Virus record (IMG/VR): IMGVR_UViG_3300026484_000298
Coordinates: 1-50,207 of that record
Reading direction: 5' to 3' (one strand)
Length of the DNA: 50,207 nucleotides
Origin: a virus
Below the pieces are notes generated by a model. That model saw nothing but the letters and a program-made list of their open reading frames with translations. It searched no databases and was not told the DNA's origin. Each line of letters starts with the position of its first letter. Position 1 is the first letter of the stretch. Position numbers and translations under genes: made by a program. This document shows positions 33,038-41,933 of this stretch, piece by piece.

Positions 33038-35077
33038 ATGCAATTTACAGAAATAAATACATATGATGTAATAGAAGAAAATATTGTTAATGGTCAATTA
33101 TTATGTGATGCAGATACTGATTCAGATAATAAGGTTACTTACTCAATATCTTCTGATAATCCGGAATATTTTAGTGTTCAGGATAATAGAATTCATCTTA
33201 CTGGTGATGGTATGGAAGCTATCAATAAAGATAACCCAGATGATATAAGTAAAGAAATTACTTTTTTAACTTTTGAATTAATTTGTACAAATGATGTTAC
33301 TAATAATTCTATATCTCAATATGTTACCATAAAGGTAGCTAGAGTTATTGATAATGCACCACATGTTCTAGAACACTTCGAACATATGCTTTATACTCAT
33401 AATCTATATCCGAATGCTCATATTTCTAAAATAGTTACTGTTTACAATAGTTTTTGTACTATACAAGGAATTAATTCTAGTTATTTTGATATAGATAATT
33501 TTCCAAGTACTGGTCTAGATAATATAACTATTAAGTTAAATTCAAACGGAGTTTCTTATTTTGAAAATTTAAGATTTGAAGATTTGGATTCAGGTGATGT
33601 TGTAGTAATAGATGGGAGAAATGTATATAAACATAAAATGGAATTATTTTTAGTAGATGCTACTAATAATAAAAGTACTGTTTTTTATATAGACATTCCG
33701 GTTGTAGATGGAGATAAATATAATAATCAAGCTACTAAAAATAATGCAGAAATACAAGCTGAATTATTAGCTAATAAAATAGTAGATATAATCGAACCAG
33801 ATAAAGATAATATAAATAAGTTTACATTTGAAATAAAGAAACTTAAGCGAAAAGTAAAAACGGTTGGTACTAATTTAAATTTAAATACTAATCAAATCCA
33901 AAAGTTATATAATTTGATAATGGAAGGAATTAAAGAAAGAAAGGAATTGTTTAAATTTTCGGATGATAAAATTAAAGTAATTCTTGAAAGTTCTTTTTCA
34001 TTATTAGATAGTATATACGAATCAATAGCCGATTATTTTAAAAAAGAAATTAATAAAGATATTGAAAATAATGCTTTTATTTTAGCTCAGGCTGAAATTG
34101 GTAAAAACTTTGAAAAGTCTTCTCATGTATCTTCGAAATTATATGGTCAATTTTTATCAAAACGATATGATATGGATATAATAGATAAATTTAATACTTT
34201 TCATAAAGCAGTTGATGGAACTTTTCAAAGTTTAATTGGAGCAATTGAATCAAATATTTTACTTCCTTCTATACGAAGAGACAATGAATTAGTTTCTGGT
34301 ATTAATTATAGTACTGGTGTATCAGTGGATGCATATAATGTTGCTTTAAAAGCAGATAAAAAAGTAGAGAGTATTATGCCGAATTTTGGTTATTTAAATA
34401 CAAGATTAAATAATTTAGAAAGTATGACTATTGAGGATTGGGGTACCTCTAGTGGTTGGAAATTCGTTGGAGTTAATTTATATCACAATGGTAATGTTGT
34501 TATTGGAAATAATAATAGAACCACCGTTTTATACGGTGGTTCTATTATGGCTGAAATTAAAGTTGGGACGGGAAGTGTTACTTGGACTGGTTCGAAGTTA
34601 CAATTACATCCTTCTAGTGGAGATAGTACTGTACAAGCTAATATTTTTACAGGTACTGCAAATAAAGCTAAGTACGCCGATGTTGCGGAGTACTATAAAA
34701 AAGAAATTAAAGATAATTATCTGTATGAATCAGGAACTTTAATTTATTTAAACACCGACGAAACAAAAGAGTTTGAAGTAACTGAGAATTCTATAAATAA
34801 TATTTATTGTGGTGTAGTAACAACTTCTCCTGGTTATGTATTAAATGCTGGTATGGAAGATAATGAAGATTATGTAAATATAGCACTTGTTGGTAGAGTA
34901 CCAGTTAATTTTATAGGAAAAATAACTAAAGGTATGTATTTATATCCTGACAATATTGAACCAAATAAAGTTTTTGGATCAAATATAAAATTAGATAGAG
35001 ATTTAGTTGGAATATCTTTAGAGAACAAAACTCAGATTAGTAATGGTACTTTAAAAATCTTAGCAAAAGTTAAATAG
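33038..35077 (+). CDS. tail fibre protein with C-terminal DVAEYY domain, 679 aa
   Basis: Residues 1-110 look like a cadherin/Ig-type domain (LLCDADTDSDNKVTYSISSDNPEYFSV...HLTGDG). A helical coiled region follows (about 260-400), then a beta region with repeated AxxxxGNVVIGN. The C-terminal ~140 residues begin KYADVAEYYKKE and continue GTLIYLNTD...CGVVTTSPGYVLNAGMED...VALVGRVPVNFIGKITKGMYL. This is the pattern [YA]ADLAE.Y..d..YepGtvv...GVVST.PA..MN known from tail-fibre C-terminal domains. Adsorption to a surface receptor is the likely role. The radical SAM gene starts 34 bases after. Confidence 0.8.
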   Translation: MQFTEINTYDVIEENIVNGQLLCDADTDSDNKVTYSISSDNPEYFSVQDNRIHLTGDGMEAINKDNPDDISKEITFLTFELICTNDVTNNSISQYVTIKVARVIDNAPHVLEHFEHMLYTHNLYPNAHISKIVTVYNSFCTIQGINSSYFDIDNFPSTGLDNITIKLNSNGVSYFENLRFEDLDSGDVVVIDGRNVYKHKMELFLVDATNNKSTVFYIDIPVVDGDKYNNQATKNNAEIQAELLANKIVDIIEPDKDNINKFTFEIKKLKRKVKTVGTNLNLNTNQIQKLYNLIMEGIKERKELFKFSDDKIKVILESSFSLLDSIYESIADYFKKEINKDIENNAFILAQAEIGKNFEKSSHVSSKLYGQFLSKRYDMDIIDKFNTFHKAVDGTFQSLIGAIESNILLPSIRRDNELVSGINYSTGVSVDAYNVALKADKKVESIMPNFGYLNTRLNNLESMTIEDWGTSSGWKFVGVNLYHNGNVVIGNNNRTTVLYGGSIMAEIKVGTGSVTWTGSKLQLHPSSGDSTVQANIFTGTANKAKYADVAEYYKKEIKDNYLYESGTLIYLNTDETKEFEVTENSINNIYCGVVTTSPGYVLNAGMEDNEDYVNIALVGRVPVNFIGKITKGMYLYPDNIEPNKVFGSNIKLDRDLVGISLENKTQISNGTLKILAKVK

Positions 35078-35110
35078 ATATCATAAAGAAAATCAAAAAG
35101 TGAGATAAAA

Positions 35111-36874
35111 ATGGAAGATAAATTAATACGATCGTTAAATATCACAATTGAAAAAATATTCAATAAATGTATTTTATCAGAAGAATTGTATAATCGATAT
35201 TGTAAAACTGGGGTATTATTTATATTAAATAATACCCTTGTATCTAAAGAAATTAAAGATTTTAAAATTAATAATAAAAAGGATTTTATTATTAATTTAA
35301 ATGAAGTTCTTGAATTATTTTCGCTATTATCAAAAACAGTTAAAGAAATAGATACAAAAGTTAATACAAATATACATGAATTAATAAATAGTGAGATTAA
35401 GAAGTTAAGTATTTATTTAATAAGTATCAAATATTCTTGTACAGAAGTAGAAGCAATAAATAGATTAGAATATAAAAAACATTACGAAGAATTAATTAAG
35501 AATGATAAGGAACTTGCCGATTTTGAAAAAGAAATGGAAACATATTTCTCAAATGAAATTAAATCTAAGAATTTAAATCAATTTAAATTAAAGAAAGTTA
35601 AAGAAAGTTATTTACATGATATCGAAAATATTAATTATAATAGTTCTTTTCATGTAACTTTTCAAATAAATAAAAATTGTAATTTTAAATGTACTTATTG
35701 TTATGAAGGTTTGGATAAACTTACCGAAATTATTACAGATAATGATATACCAAAAATAGTATCAGGTTTGAAAAAATTACAAGAAAACCTAAAAAAAGAT
35801 AAATTGCCACATAAATTGTCGTTTAGTATATTAGGTGGTGAACCAACATTAGTTCCAACAAAAAGAACACAAATGCTAACTAAGCTAATGATGGAAAAAT
35901 TAGAAATACATGATGTAATTTTAATTACTAATAATTATTCTGCTCAAAAAACTATAGACTTTTTTCATCCTGATTTTCCAAAAGAATTAATCCGTTATCA
36001 GGTATCGTATGATGGTGGGAAAATCCAAGATGATTATAGAAAGGACGCTAATAAAAAAGGATCTAAGAATTTATTAACAGATGAAATTTATAAATTATTA
36101 AATTTAATGGATAAATCTTCTAAATTATCAATGAAGGCCACTTTACCGATGGAAGCTTTTTCTTCAGTGAAAGATGCAATAAATGATTATTTACAATTCG
36201 AAGATGTAGTAAATGACCAAAATGGTCATGGATCCAATTTTTCGTATTACAGTACATTTGATACTTCATCTTTATTGATGATAAATCTTAGAAAAAATTT
36301 TGCTAATAACCAAGAAAGTATTAATAGTTTTCTATTAGAAGTTGAAAACCTTTTAAAATATTTGGTTAAATTTGAAATGGATAGATTAATATTAGGTAAA
36401 TCTTTATTTACTAGATTTTTTAAAGAACTTAGATATAATGCGAATGATACTTCATGTAGCGCAGGTCAGAGTTTATTTGGATTAGATCAATTAGGGAATG
36501 CTAGATTCTGTCATAGAACAGAATATGATAACTATAGTAATTATCCTAAAGAACAAGGTTCTAAATTATTTTATGGAAATATAAATAATACTAATTTTTA
36601 TAAAATATTTAATGAATCTAAAGAATTAATTACTAATAAAAAACAAGAAGTTTTAACCGATCCGAATAATTTATGTAGAAGCTGTAAAACATTGACTTGT
36701 GTTAAATGCCCAATGGCCTTTACACCTCCTGATAGAATACTGGATACTAGTGTGTCCGGAGATTTATTTACTGATATGTATTCACATGGGTTAACGTTAA
36801 CGTGTATTGTAAATAATACTATAAGCAAATATTTATATATATTTGATAAAATAATTAATAAAAAGGTTTTATAA
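35111..36874 (+). CDS. radical SAM/SPASM-type enzyme, 587 aa
   Basis: CNFKCTYC (C190, C194, C197) is the 4Fe-4S binding motif and GGEP (242-245) is the SAM-binding strand. C-terminal Cys-rich segments, CSAGQSLFGLDQLGNARFCHR then CRSCKTLTCVKCPM, have the layout of a SPASM auxiliary-cluster domain, typical of enzymes that modify ribosomally made peptides. The first ~185 residues are a helical extension without a recognised fold. Its stop overlaps the ATG of the 15-Cys gene (TAATG), so the two are coupled. It starts the accessory operon. The enzyme probably acts on that protein, but other substrates are possible. Confidence 0.88.
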   Translation: MEDKLIRSLNITIEKIFNKCILSEELYNRYCKTGVLFILNNTLVSKEIKDFKINNKKDFIINLNEVLELFSLLSKTVKEIDTKVNTNIHELINSEIKKLSIYLISIKYSCTEVEAINRLEYKKHYEELIKNDKELADFEKEMETYFSNEIKSKNLNQFKLKKVKESYLHDIENINYNSSFHVTFQINKNCNFKCTYCYEGLDKLTEIITDNDIPKIVSGLKKLQENLKKDKLPHKLSFSILGGEPTLVPTKRTQMLTKLMMEKLEIHDVILITNNYSAQKTIDFFHPDFPKELIRYQVSYDGGKIQDDYRKDANKKGSKNLLTDEIYKLLNLMDKSSKLSMKATLPMEAFSSVKDAINDYLQFEDVVNDQNGHGSNFSYYSTFDTSSLLMINLRKNFANNQESINSFLLEVENLLKYLVKFEMDRLILGKSLFTRFFKELRYNANDTSCSAGQSLFGLDQLGNARFCHRTEYDNYSNYPKEQGSKLFYGNINNTNFYKIFNESKELITNKKQEVLTDPNNLCRSCKTLTCVKCPMAFTPPDRILDTSVSGDLFTDMYSHGLTLTCIVNNTISKYLYIFDKIINKKVL

Positions 36875-37485
36875 TGGGATGTGGTGTAAAAATTAACCAC
36901 CATCATATGGGTGGTTGTGATTGTAATATAGATACTCCTGGTCCATTAATATGTACAATGGACTCCCAGAATATTGAATGTAAATTTAATTCGGTTGAGT
37001 TTCCATCTGGTTCTCCAGTTAATGGTCCAATGTCAGGGAATGATGATAAAGCAACAACGTGCCCTGATTATAAAGAGATGTGTCCTGGTAATATGTTTGG
37101 TACTTTAGATTCTTATTTTGCTGATGCTACCGCTGGTGAAATTATAGACGATACTGATGTATCTTCTTTCTATCGTGGGGCTACTGCAGTAGCTCGCGAC
37201 AGAAAATTAACATTACCAAGTACCTCAAGTAACGTTTCTAATGGTAATTTAGTAAATAACGGAGATTATAATATGCTTAGTAATTGGGCAAATACCGTAA
37301 TAAGTACTTTAGGTCGTACCGAAAGCGAGACGACTGGAACGGAAATAGATGCAAGCGGTTGGATATCAATAAGAGATAAATTAAAGTATGTTGCTGAAAT
37401 GTGTAATGATAATTTACATTGTACTTGTGAAAATGTATGTTCTTGTAATCAGGTATGTACTTGTAATTGTGATAGTCATTATTAA
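36874..37485 (+). CDS. Cys-rich protein with CxC-repeat tail, candidate radical SAM substrate
   Basis: 203 residues with 15 Cys. The N-terminus MGCGVKINHHHMGGCDCN is His/Cys-rich, and the last 27 residues hold eight Cys as CTCENVCSCNQVCTCNC followed by DSHY. The middle (about 70-165) is Ser/Thr/Asn/Gly-rich without Cys. I do not recognise the family, though CxC tails remind me of some phage virion proteins. Being coupled to a SPASM-type radical SAM gene makes it a candidate for thioether or other cross-linking, or a metal-binding fibre part. It comes right after the fibre module. Confidence 0.8.
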   Translation: MGCGVKINHHHMGGCDCNIDTPGPLICTMDSQNIECKFNSVEFPSGSPVNGPMSGNDDKATTCPDYKEMCPGNMFGTLDSYFADATAGEIIDDTDVSSFYRGATAVARDRKLTLPSTSSNVSNGNLVNNGDYNMLSNWANTVISTLGRTESETTGTEIDASGWISIRDKLKYVAEMCNDNLHCTCENVCSCNQVCTCNCDSHY

Positions 37486-37497
37486 AAAGGAAAAATT

Positions 37498-38118
37498 ATG
37501 ATAATAGCGTTAATTAATAAAATAAAAGGTAAATTGGTAATAACTGATGTAATGAATGCTTCTCCAAAAGATTTATTACTTATAGATTATTATGTGCGTT
37601 TAGATAACAATACTAGAATATTTTATAATGAATTAAAAAGTAAAGGTTATATAGTTTCAATAAACGAAAAAGCTTTTTTAAAGAAAGAAATTATCAAAGA
37701 TGATTTAATTTTTACTTCTTTAGAATTTAAAAAACCAGACGAAGCAGAATTAACAGAATTGGATATTAAAAAGGAAAAATATTTTAGTAGTATGGATACT
37801 TATTTAAGCAATCATGTAAATAAAATACAATGGTTCAAATACATTGAATTTATTTCAATTTTTAATCAATTTGCTTCTAAGGGTCTTTTTATTACTGATA
37901 ACAATAAAGAAGATATGTATATTAAAATATTGGAGGATGGTGATGAAGGAACATTAGAAGCATTAGAATTCTATTTAACTTTACAAGATGAAATAAATCC
38001 TTTTATCCAATTGCATTTTAAAATATTACGTATTAAAGAAGAAGTTGAATATTCAGACGAAGAAGAATTCGAAGAAATTCTTGAAAAATACCCTCAATAT
38101 TCAAAAGTTAGTTTATAA
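37498..38118 (+). CDS. unknown protein, 206 aa
   Basis: Not recognised. Soluble, Lys/Glu-rich and helical, with an acidic C-terminus (EEVEYSDEEEFEEILEKYPQYSK). The first 60 residues have beta/alpha spacing (IIALINKIKGKLVITDVMNA). AAAAAGGAAAAATT precedes the ATG. Its stop overlaps the next start by one base. Placed between the Cys-rich protein and the glycosyltransferase-like genes, it may be an accessory of either. Confidence 0.65.
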   Translation: MIIALINKIKGKLVITDVMNASPKDLLLIDYYVRLDNNTRIFYNELKSKGYIVSINEKAFLKKEIIKDDLIFTSLEFKKPDEAELTELDIKKEKYFSSMDTYLSNHVNKIQWFKYIEFISIFNQFASKGLFITDNNKEDMYIKILEDGDEGTLEALEFYLTLQDEINPFIQLHFKILRIKEEVEYSDEEEFEEILEKYPQYSKVSL

Positions 38119-38966
38119 TGCTTTTAATAAATAATAGTTTTGGTGCTCGTAAAAGAGGTACCAAAACTATTCCACTTAAAATTAATAATGAATTTAAATT
38201 AGGTATTTGTACAATAAAAGAAAATTTTATTAATTTTTATAGAATACCTAATTTAAAGTTATTTAATAATAATCTTATATTTACTTATTCTCAGAGTATT
38301 GAAGAATTATCTAAAAATACGTTAGATATAAATAAAAGAAAATTTTATTATTTAAAATATAAAGATAAAATTTATTCAAATGGTTTTTATTATTCTAAGT
38401 ATTATGGAATGAAATTTTATAGTACTTACTTTTTTAGAGATATCTCTAAAACAGATATCTCTAAAACAGATATCTCTAAAACAGATATCTCTAAAACAGA
38501 TATCTCTAAAACATATGGAATGTATATTAGAGAAGAATGTAATGATTTAGAAGTACTCGATAAATTTTTAAAGGAAAATAATATTAATAAAAATGAAGTA
38601 TTGATATTAGGTAACGAAATAAATAGTTTCGCGAATACTACTAATTCAAAATATTTTTTTAATAATATTAGGTATTATTTGGTAAATAATGTTAGTAACG
38701 ATAGTGTATCAAATACATTTTTAGAGGCTTTATATAATAAGAAAAGAATAGTATTAATAAATAATTTAGCGATTGCTAATGATAATAAAGCTTTTATAGA
38801 AGCTTATTCTTATTATGGTTATTCTAATTTTTTTAATAAATTAGATAATTTAAATAAATATTGTTGGAATAATTTAACTAAAGAAAATTTTAGAAATAGA
38901 GCGAAACATATCAATAAGATTTTTAGATCATCTAAAACTTTTATTGATTTTTTAAAGGAATTCTAA
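38118..38966 (+). CDS. possible glycosyltransferase-like protein with DISKT repeats, 282 aa
   Basis: The second half has NEVLILGNEIN...NTFLEALYNKKRIVLINN, a weak match to the E-x-x-x-G-x-x-V end of GT-B glycosyltransferases. Assignment is therefore tentative. Residues ~108-132 are five DISKT repeats, which split the protein into two halves. It is coupled at both ends by one-base overlaps (start 38118, end 38966). The repeats look like an insertion in frame. Confidence 0.4.
   Translation: MLLINNSFGARKRGTKTIPLKINNEFKLGICTIKENFINFYRIPNLKLFNNNLIFTYSQSIEELSKNTLDINKRKFYYLKYKDKIYSNGFYYSKYYGMKFYSTYFFRDISKTDISKTDISKTDISKTDISKTYGMYIREECNDLEVLDKFLKENNINKNEVLILGNEINSFANTTNSKYFFNNIRYYLVNNVSNDSVSNTFLEALYNKKRIVLINNLAIANDNKAFIEAYSYYGYSNFFNKLDNLNKYCWNNLTKENFRNRAKHINKIFRSSKTFIDFLKEF
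38439..38513 (+). repeat. five tandem copies of GATATCTCTAAAACA
   Basis: Identical to the unit at 23233-23292, encoding DISKT. TTTTAGAGATATCTCTAAAA, a perfect 20-base palindrome at 38433-38452, overlaps the first copy. Confidence 0.95.
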
Positions 38967-39625
38967 TGGAATTACTAATATATCTGACTAAGTTCTGTAA
39001 CTATAAATGTAAGTATTGTTTTAAAAGAGATCAGGGTAATTCTAAAATATTATCTAAAAAATTATTAAATTTAAAATTAAACCAAGTAAATAATATAATT
39101 ATTAAAAATAATATAAAGGAATTGGATATTACCATTAGAGGTGGGGAATATTCTTTAATTAATGAAACAATACCATTGTTTCACGATATTATAAATTGGT
39201 GTAATAATCTAAAACTAAAAATTAATATTACGACTCATTCAAATTATTCTGGGAAGTTAGAATACTTTGAAAAACTATTTAAGGTATTGGACTCTAGTAA
39301 AACACAAATTACTTTTAATTTTAGTAATCATTCTGAATACAATAATATTCTAAAAAAAGCATTCCAAGAAAAAATTATTAAAATTAAAAAATTAAGTAAT
39401 TTAATTAATTTTCGATTAGCATTTGATAATTATTCTGAAACTATCTTTAGTTTAACTAAAGATAGTTTCCATAAAGAATTATTAAGTATGCCAATTATTA
39501 GAACTATTCCAAATAAAGTTTTCTTTACTTCTAAAGAATTTAAAGTACTTTTAGATGATTCGTTAAATTTAACAATTAATAATAAAATTTTTAAATTAAG
39601 GAAAGAAAATGATAAAAATAGATAA
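38966..39625 (+). CDS. radical SAM protein, 219 aa
   Basis: CNYKCKYC (C11, C15, C18) starts the protein, and LDITIRGGEYS near 60 gives the GGE motif. At 219 residues it is short: the barrel after strand 4 is compressed and no C-terminal Cys cluster is visible, so it lacks a SPASM domain. A 15-bp hairpin at 39437-39469 lies in its coding sequence. It overlaps the previous gene by one base and the next by 17, so the genes are translated together. Confidence 0.8.
   Translation: MELLIYLTKFCNYKCKYCFKRDQGNSKILSKKLLNLKLNQVNNIIIKNNIKELDITIRGGEYSLINETIPLFHDIINWCNNLKLKINITTHSNYSGKLEYFEKLFKVLDSSKTQITFNFSNHSEYNNILKKAFQEKIIKIKKLSNLINFRLAFDNYSETIFSLTKDSFHKELLSMPIIRTIPNKVFFTSKEFKVLLDDSLNLTINNKIFKLRKENDKNR
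39437..39469. repeat. 15-bp palindrome inside a coding sequence
   Basis: GAAACTATCTTTAGT pairs with ACTAAAGATAGTTTC over a 3-base loop. The CTAAAGATAGTT core recurs at 43378-43407 and 49333-49353. Confidence 0.85.
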
Positions 39626-40364
39626 TGGTATTATCGTGAAACTTGATAAAATAACTGGTATATTATTTTATGCTTTGGAATATTATATTTATTTAAAAGA
39701 AAATGATTTAAATTTTAAATTATTTTTCGAACTCCCTGAAAGTATTCATAATACATTCCGAGAAATTATTAAATATAAATATAAAGAAAAATATATACGT
39801 TTATTTGATTTTACATTAGTTAAAAAATTACCCAAATTATATTGTAAAAATTTATTAGTACTTGATTACAGTACTTTTAGATATTTAAGTAAAGATATAA
39901 TATATAAAAAATGTTTTTATAATTACACAAATGAAGAAAAATCCTTTCTTTTTGAATTTAAGGAATTCTCTTCTCTGAAAAATATAATTACCTTTGGTGA
40001 TGTAAATATGGGAGTTAAAACAATAAACGACTATCCTTTATTTTTAAATTTTAAAATGTTTAAAAAAATAAAAATTAAAAAGTATTTATATTATGAAAAC
40101 AAGTTAAAAATTGGAAAAAGATTAGATATAATAATTGATTTTCATTCTAGTTTTGATAAGCTACATTTACATAGATTTGGTTTTGATAGAGCAAATAGAT
40201 TAATACCGGAATGTAATTATTATAATAAAACAATTATTGTTACTGGCTCAGGTAATAGATTAGATAGTATTGATTTAAGATTAAATCAAGATATTAAAGA
40301 ATTAGATATAAATAATTCAACATTCGCTAATTTTATAAAGGATGCTTTAAATGAAACATATTAA
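39609..40364 (+). CDS. possible GT-B glycosyltransferase-like protein, 251 aa
   Basis: The segment DRANRLIPECNYYNKTIIVTGSG near 200 has the R-L-[IV]-P-E-C-x-[YF]-Y-N-K form shared with the gene at 41085-41933, and looks like the EA/EC donor-site end of GT-B enzymes. An N-terminal GILFYALEYYIYLKEN also matches that paralogue (GHTFEVMDYYLFLKD). No complete GT motif set is visible, so the sugar and acceptor are unknown. It overlaps the radical SAM genes on either side. Confidence 0.45.
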   Translation: MIKIDNGIIVKLDKITGILFYALEYYIYLKENDLNFKLFFELPESIHNTFREIIKYKYKEKYIRLFDFTLVKKLPKLYCKNLLVLDYSTFRYLSKDIIYKKCFYNYTNEEKSFLFEFKEFSSLKNIITFGDVNMGVKTINDYPLFLNFKMFKKIKIKKYLYYENKLKIGKRLDIIIDFHSSFDKLHLHRFGFDRANRLIPECNYYNKTIIVTGSGNRLDSIDLRLNQDIKELDINNSTFANFIKDALNETY

Positions 40365-41085
40365 TTTAAATTTTACCTTAACAAACAATTGTAATTTTAA
40401 GTGTTCTTATTGTATTCAAGGGTCTCTTCAAACTAGAACTAAAATTTTAGATATTAAAGTTTTTAGAAATATTATAGTTAAAATTTTTAAAGAGGTTAAA
40501 AAATATAATTTTGAAACTATGGATATTACTTTAATGGGTGGTGAATTAAGTACAAATAATAAATTTTTAGAATACTTTAAATTATTATTTAAGTATTTAA
40601 ATGAATTAAATATTAAAGTTAGTTTAAATTTTTTAAGTAATTTAAGTGGTAATTTATCATTCTTTAAAGAATTGTTAAAATACCAGAATGATAATATTTC
40701 ATTGACCTTAATTGGATCAATACATTCTGAATTTAAATCTATTAAAAAATTAGAAAGTATTTATAAATTGTATAGGAATCTTCTTGAATTGTCTTTTTTA
40801 GAAGATAAGGTATATGCTAAGTTTAAAGATTTTATTATTGATAATAATATAGTTACAAATTTTATAGATATTCGAGAACCCTTAGCAAATGAGAAAAAGA
40901 TAAAAAATATAAAAATATGTAATGCCCAGTATTTTAATATTTTTCCAGATGGCGAAATAAAAGATGTTTGTAGAAATTTTAAATTTAATTATAGAAATTT
41001 TAAAATAATAAATAAAGAAATAAAATGTAATAAGGAATGCCCTTGTCCATTTTTAGCAAATGAATTTAAATCTAAAGAATTATAA
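40351..41085 (+). CDS. radical SAM protein, 244 aa
   Basis: CNFKCSYC (C14, C18, C21) and MDITLMGGELS near 68 give the SAM-binding core. C-terminal Cys residues (NIKICNAQYF, VCRNFKF, ECPCPF) suggest a small auxiliary cluster site. Start overlaps the glycosyltransferase-like gene by 14 bases, and its stop overlaps the next start (TAATG). The substrate is unknown. It shares layout with the 38966 gene and is likely a paralogue. Confidence 0.83.
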   Translation: MKHINLNFTLTNNCNFKCSYCIQGSLQTRTKILDIKVFRNIIVKIFKEVKKYNFETMDITLMGGELSTNNKFLEYFKLLFKYLNELNIKVSLNFLSNLSGNLSFFKELLKYQNDNISLTLIGSIHSEFKSIKKLESIYKLYRNLLELSFLEDKVYAKFKDFIIDNNIVTNFIDIREPLANEKKIKNIKICNAQYFNIFPDGEIKDVCRNFKFNYRNFKIINKEIKCNKECPCPFLANEFKSKEL

Positions 41086-41933
41086 TGAATAAAGAAATAT
41101 TATTAACATTCTGTCCAAGCACCATCGAAACCAATAGAATTTGTGGTCATACCTTTGAGGTAATGGATTACTATTTATTTTTAAAAGATTCTGGATTTAC
41201 AAACGTTAAAATACTTATTCAGGAAAAAATATCAAGAGAAGAATTATTTAAAGCGTATTCAGACAAGTACATATTACCAGATAACTATAAAAAAGATATT
41301 ATTTTTAAAAGAAATTTAAAATATTTAATAAGTAAAGGTACTATTATATTTACCGGTGGAATTGATCATAATTACAATGTTAAGTTAATAAGTCAAAAAT
41401 TATTATTATTTAGATGCAATAAAGAAATAGATTATTCTAATTTTAAACACAAAAATGTTTATTTATTACAAGATAATAGATTTTATGATAAACCAAAAAA
41501 TATAAAAATTATTAATTATATTAAAAAAATATATTTTACTAGATATAAAAAAATTAATAAATCTGATAATAAAACTTTAGTTTATATAAATTCTAATATT
41601 AGAAAAACTTCTTTGGTTTTCAATGATGATTATTTGGTAGTTTCTGGAACGGATATAAAAGATAAAACTTATTTGAAAGCTCCAGTGGCGAATTTATTTA
41701 GCAAATTTAATAAATATTTATACACTGAAACTACTAGAAAATTTGATTGTAGTTCTAGATTGGTACCGGAATGTTATTTTTATAATAAAGAAATATTATT
41801 TAATTTTAATAAAGAAGAATATTTTAAAATTGATAAAGGTTTAAAATATAGATACGAAGATACTGTAAATAATTTTAGTAATTTAGATTTAAAAAATGGA
41901 GATACAATTTGCAATATAATAACGAAGAAATAA
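41085..41933 (+). CDS. possible GT-B glycosyltransferase-like protein, 282 aa
   Basis: Near 225 it has RKFDCSSRLVPECYFYNKEI, and the N-terminus has GHTFEVMDYYLFLKDSGF; both correspond to the 39609 protein. GTIIFTGGIDHNYN suggests a nucleotide-binding turn. These are consistent with, but do not prove, a glycosyltransferase of GT-B type. It overlaps the radical SAM gene upstream by one base and the next radical SAM gene by 25. Confidence 0.45.
   Translation: MNKEILLTFCPSTIETNRICGHTFEVMDYYLFLKDSGFTNVKILIQEKISREELFKAYSDKYILPDNYKKDIIFKRNLKYLISKGTIIFTGGIDHNYNVKLISQKLLLFRCNKEIDYSNFKHKNVYLLQDNRFYDKPKNIKIINYIKKIYFTRYKKINKSDNKTLVYINSNIRKTSLVFNDDYLVVSGTDIKDKTYLKAPVANLFSKFNKYLYTETTRKFDCSSRLVPECYFYNKEILFNFNKEEYFKIDKGLKYRYEDTVNNFSNLDLKNGDTICNIITKK

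Noticed and set aside
34790-34810. TATAAATA boxes inside coding genes as promoters
   Set aside because: In DNA this AT-rich the octamer is expected many times by chance; only those just ahead of genes were kept, and weakly.
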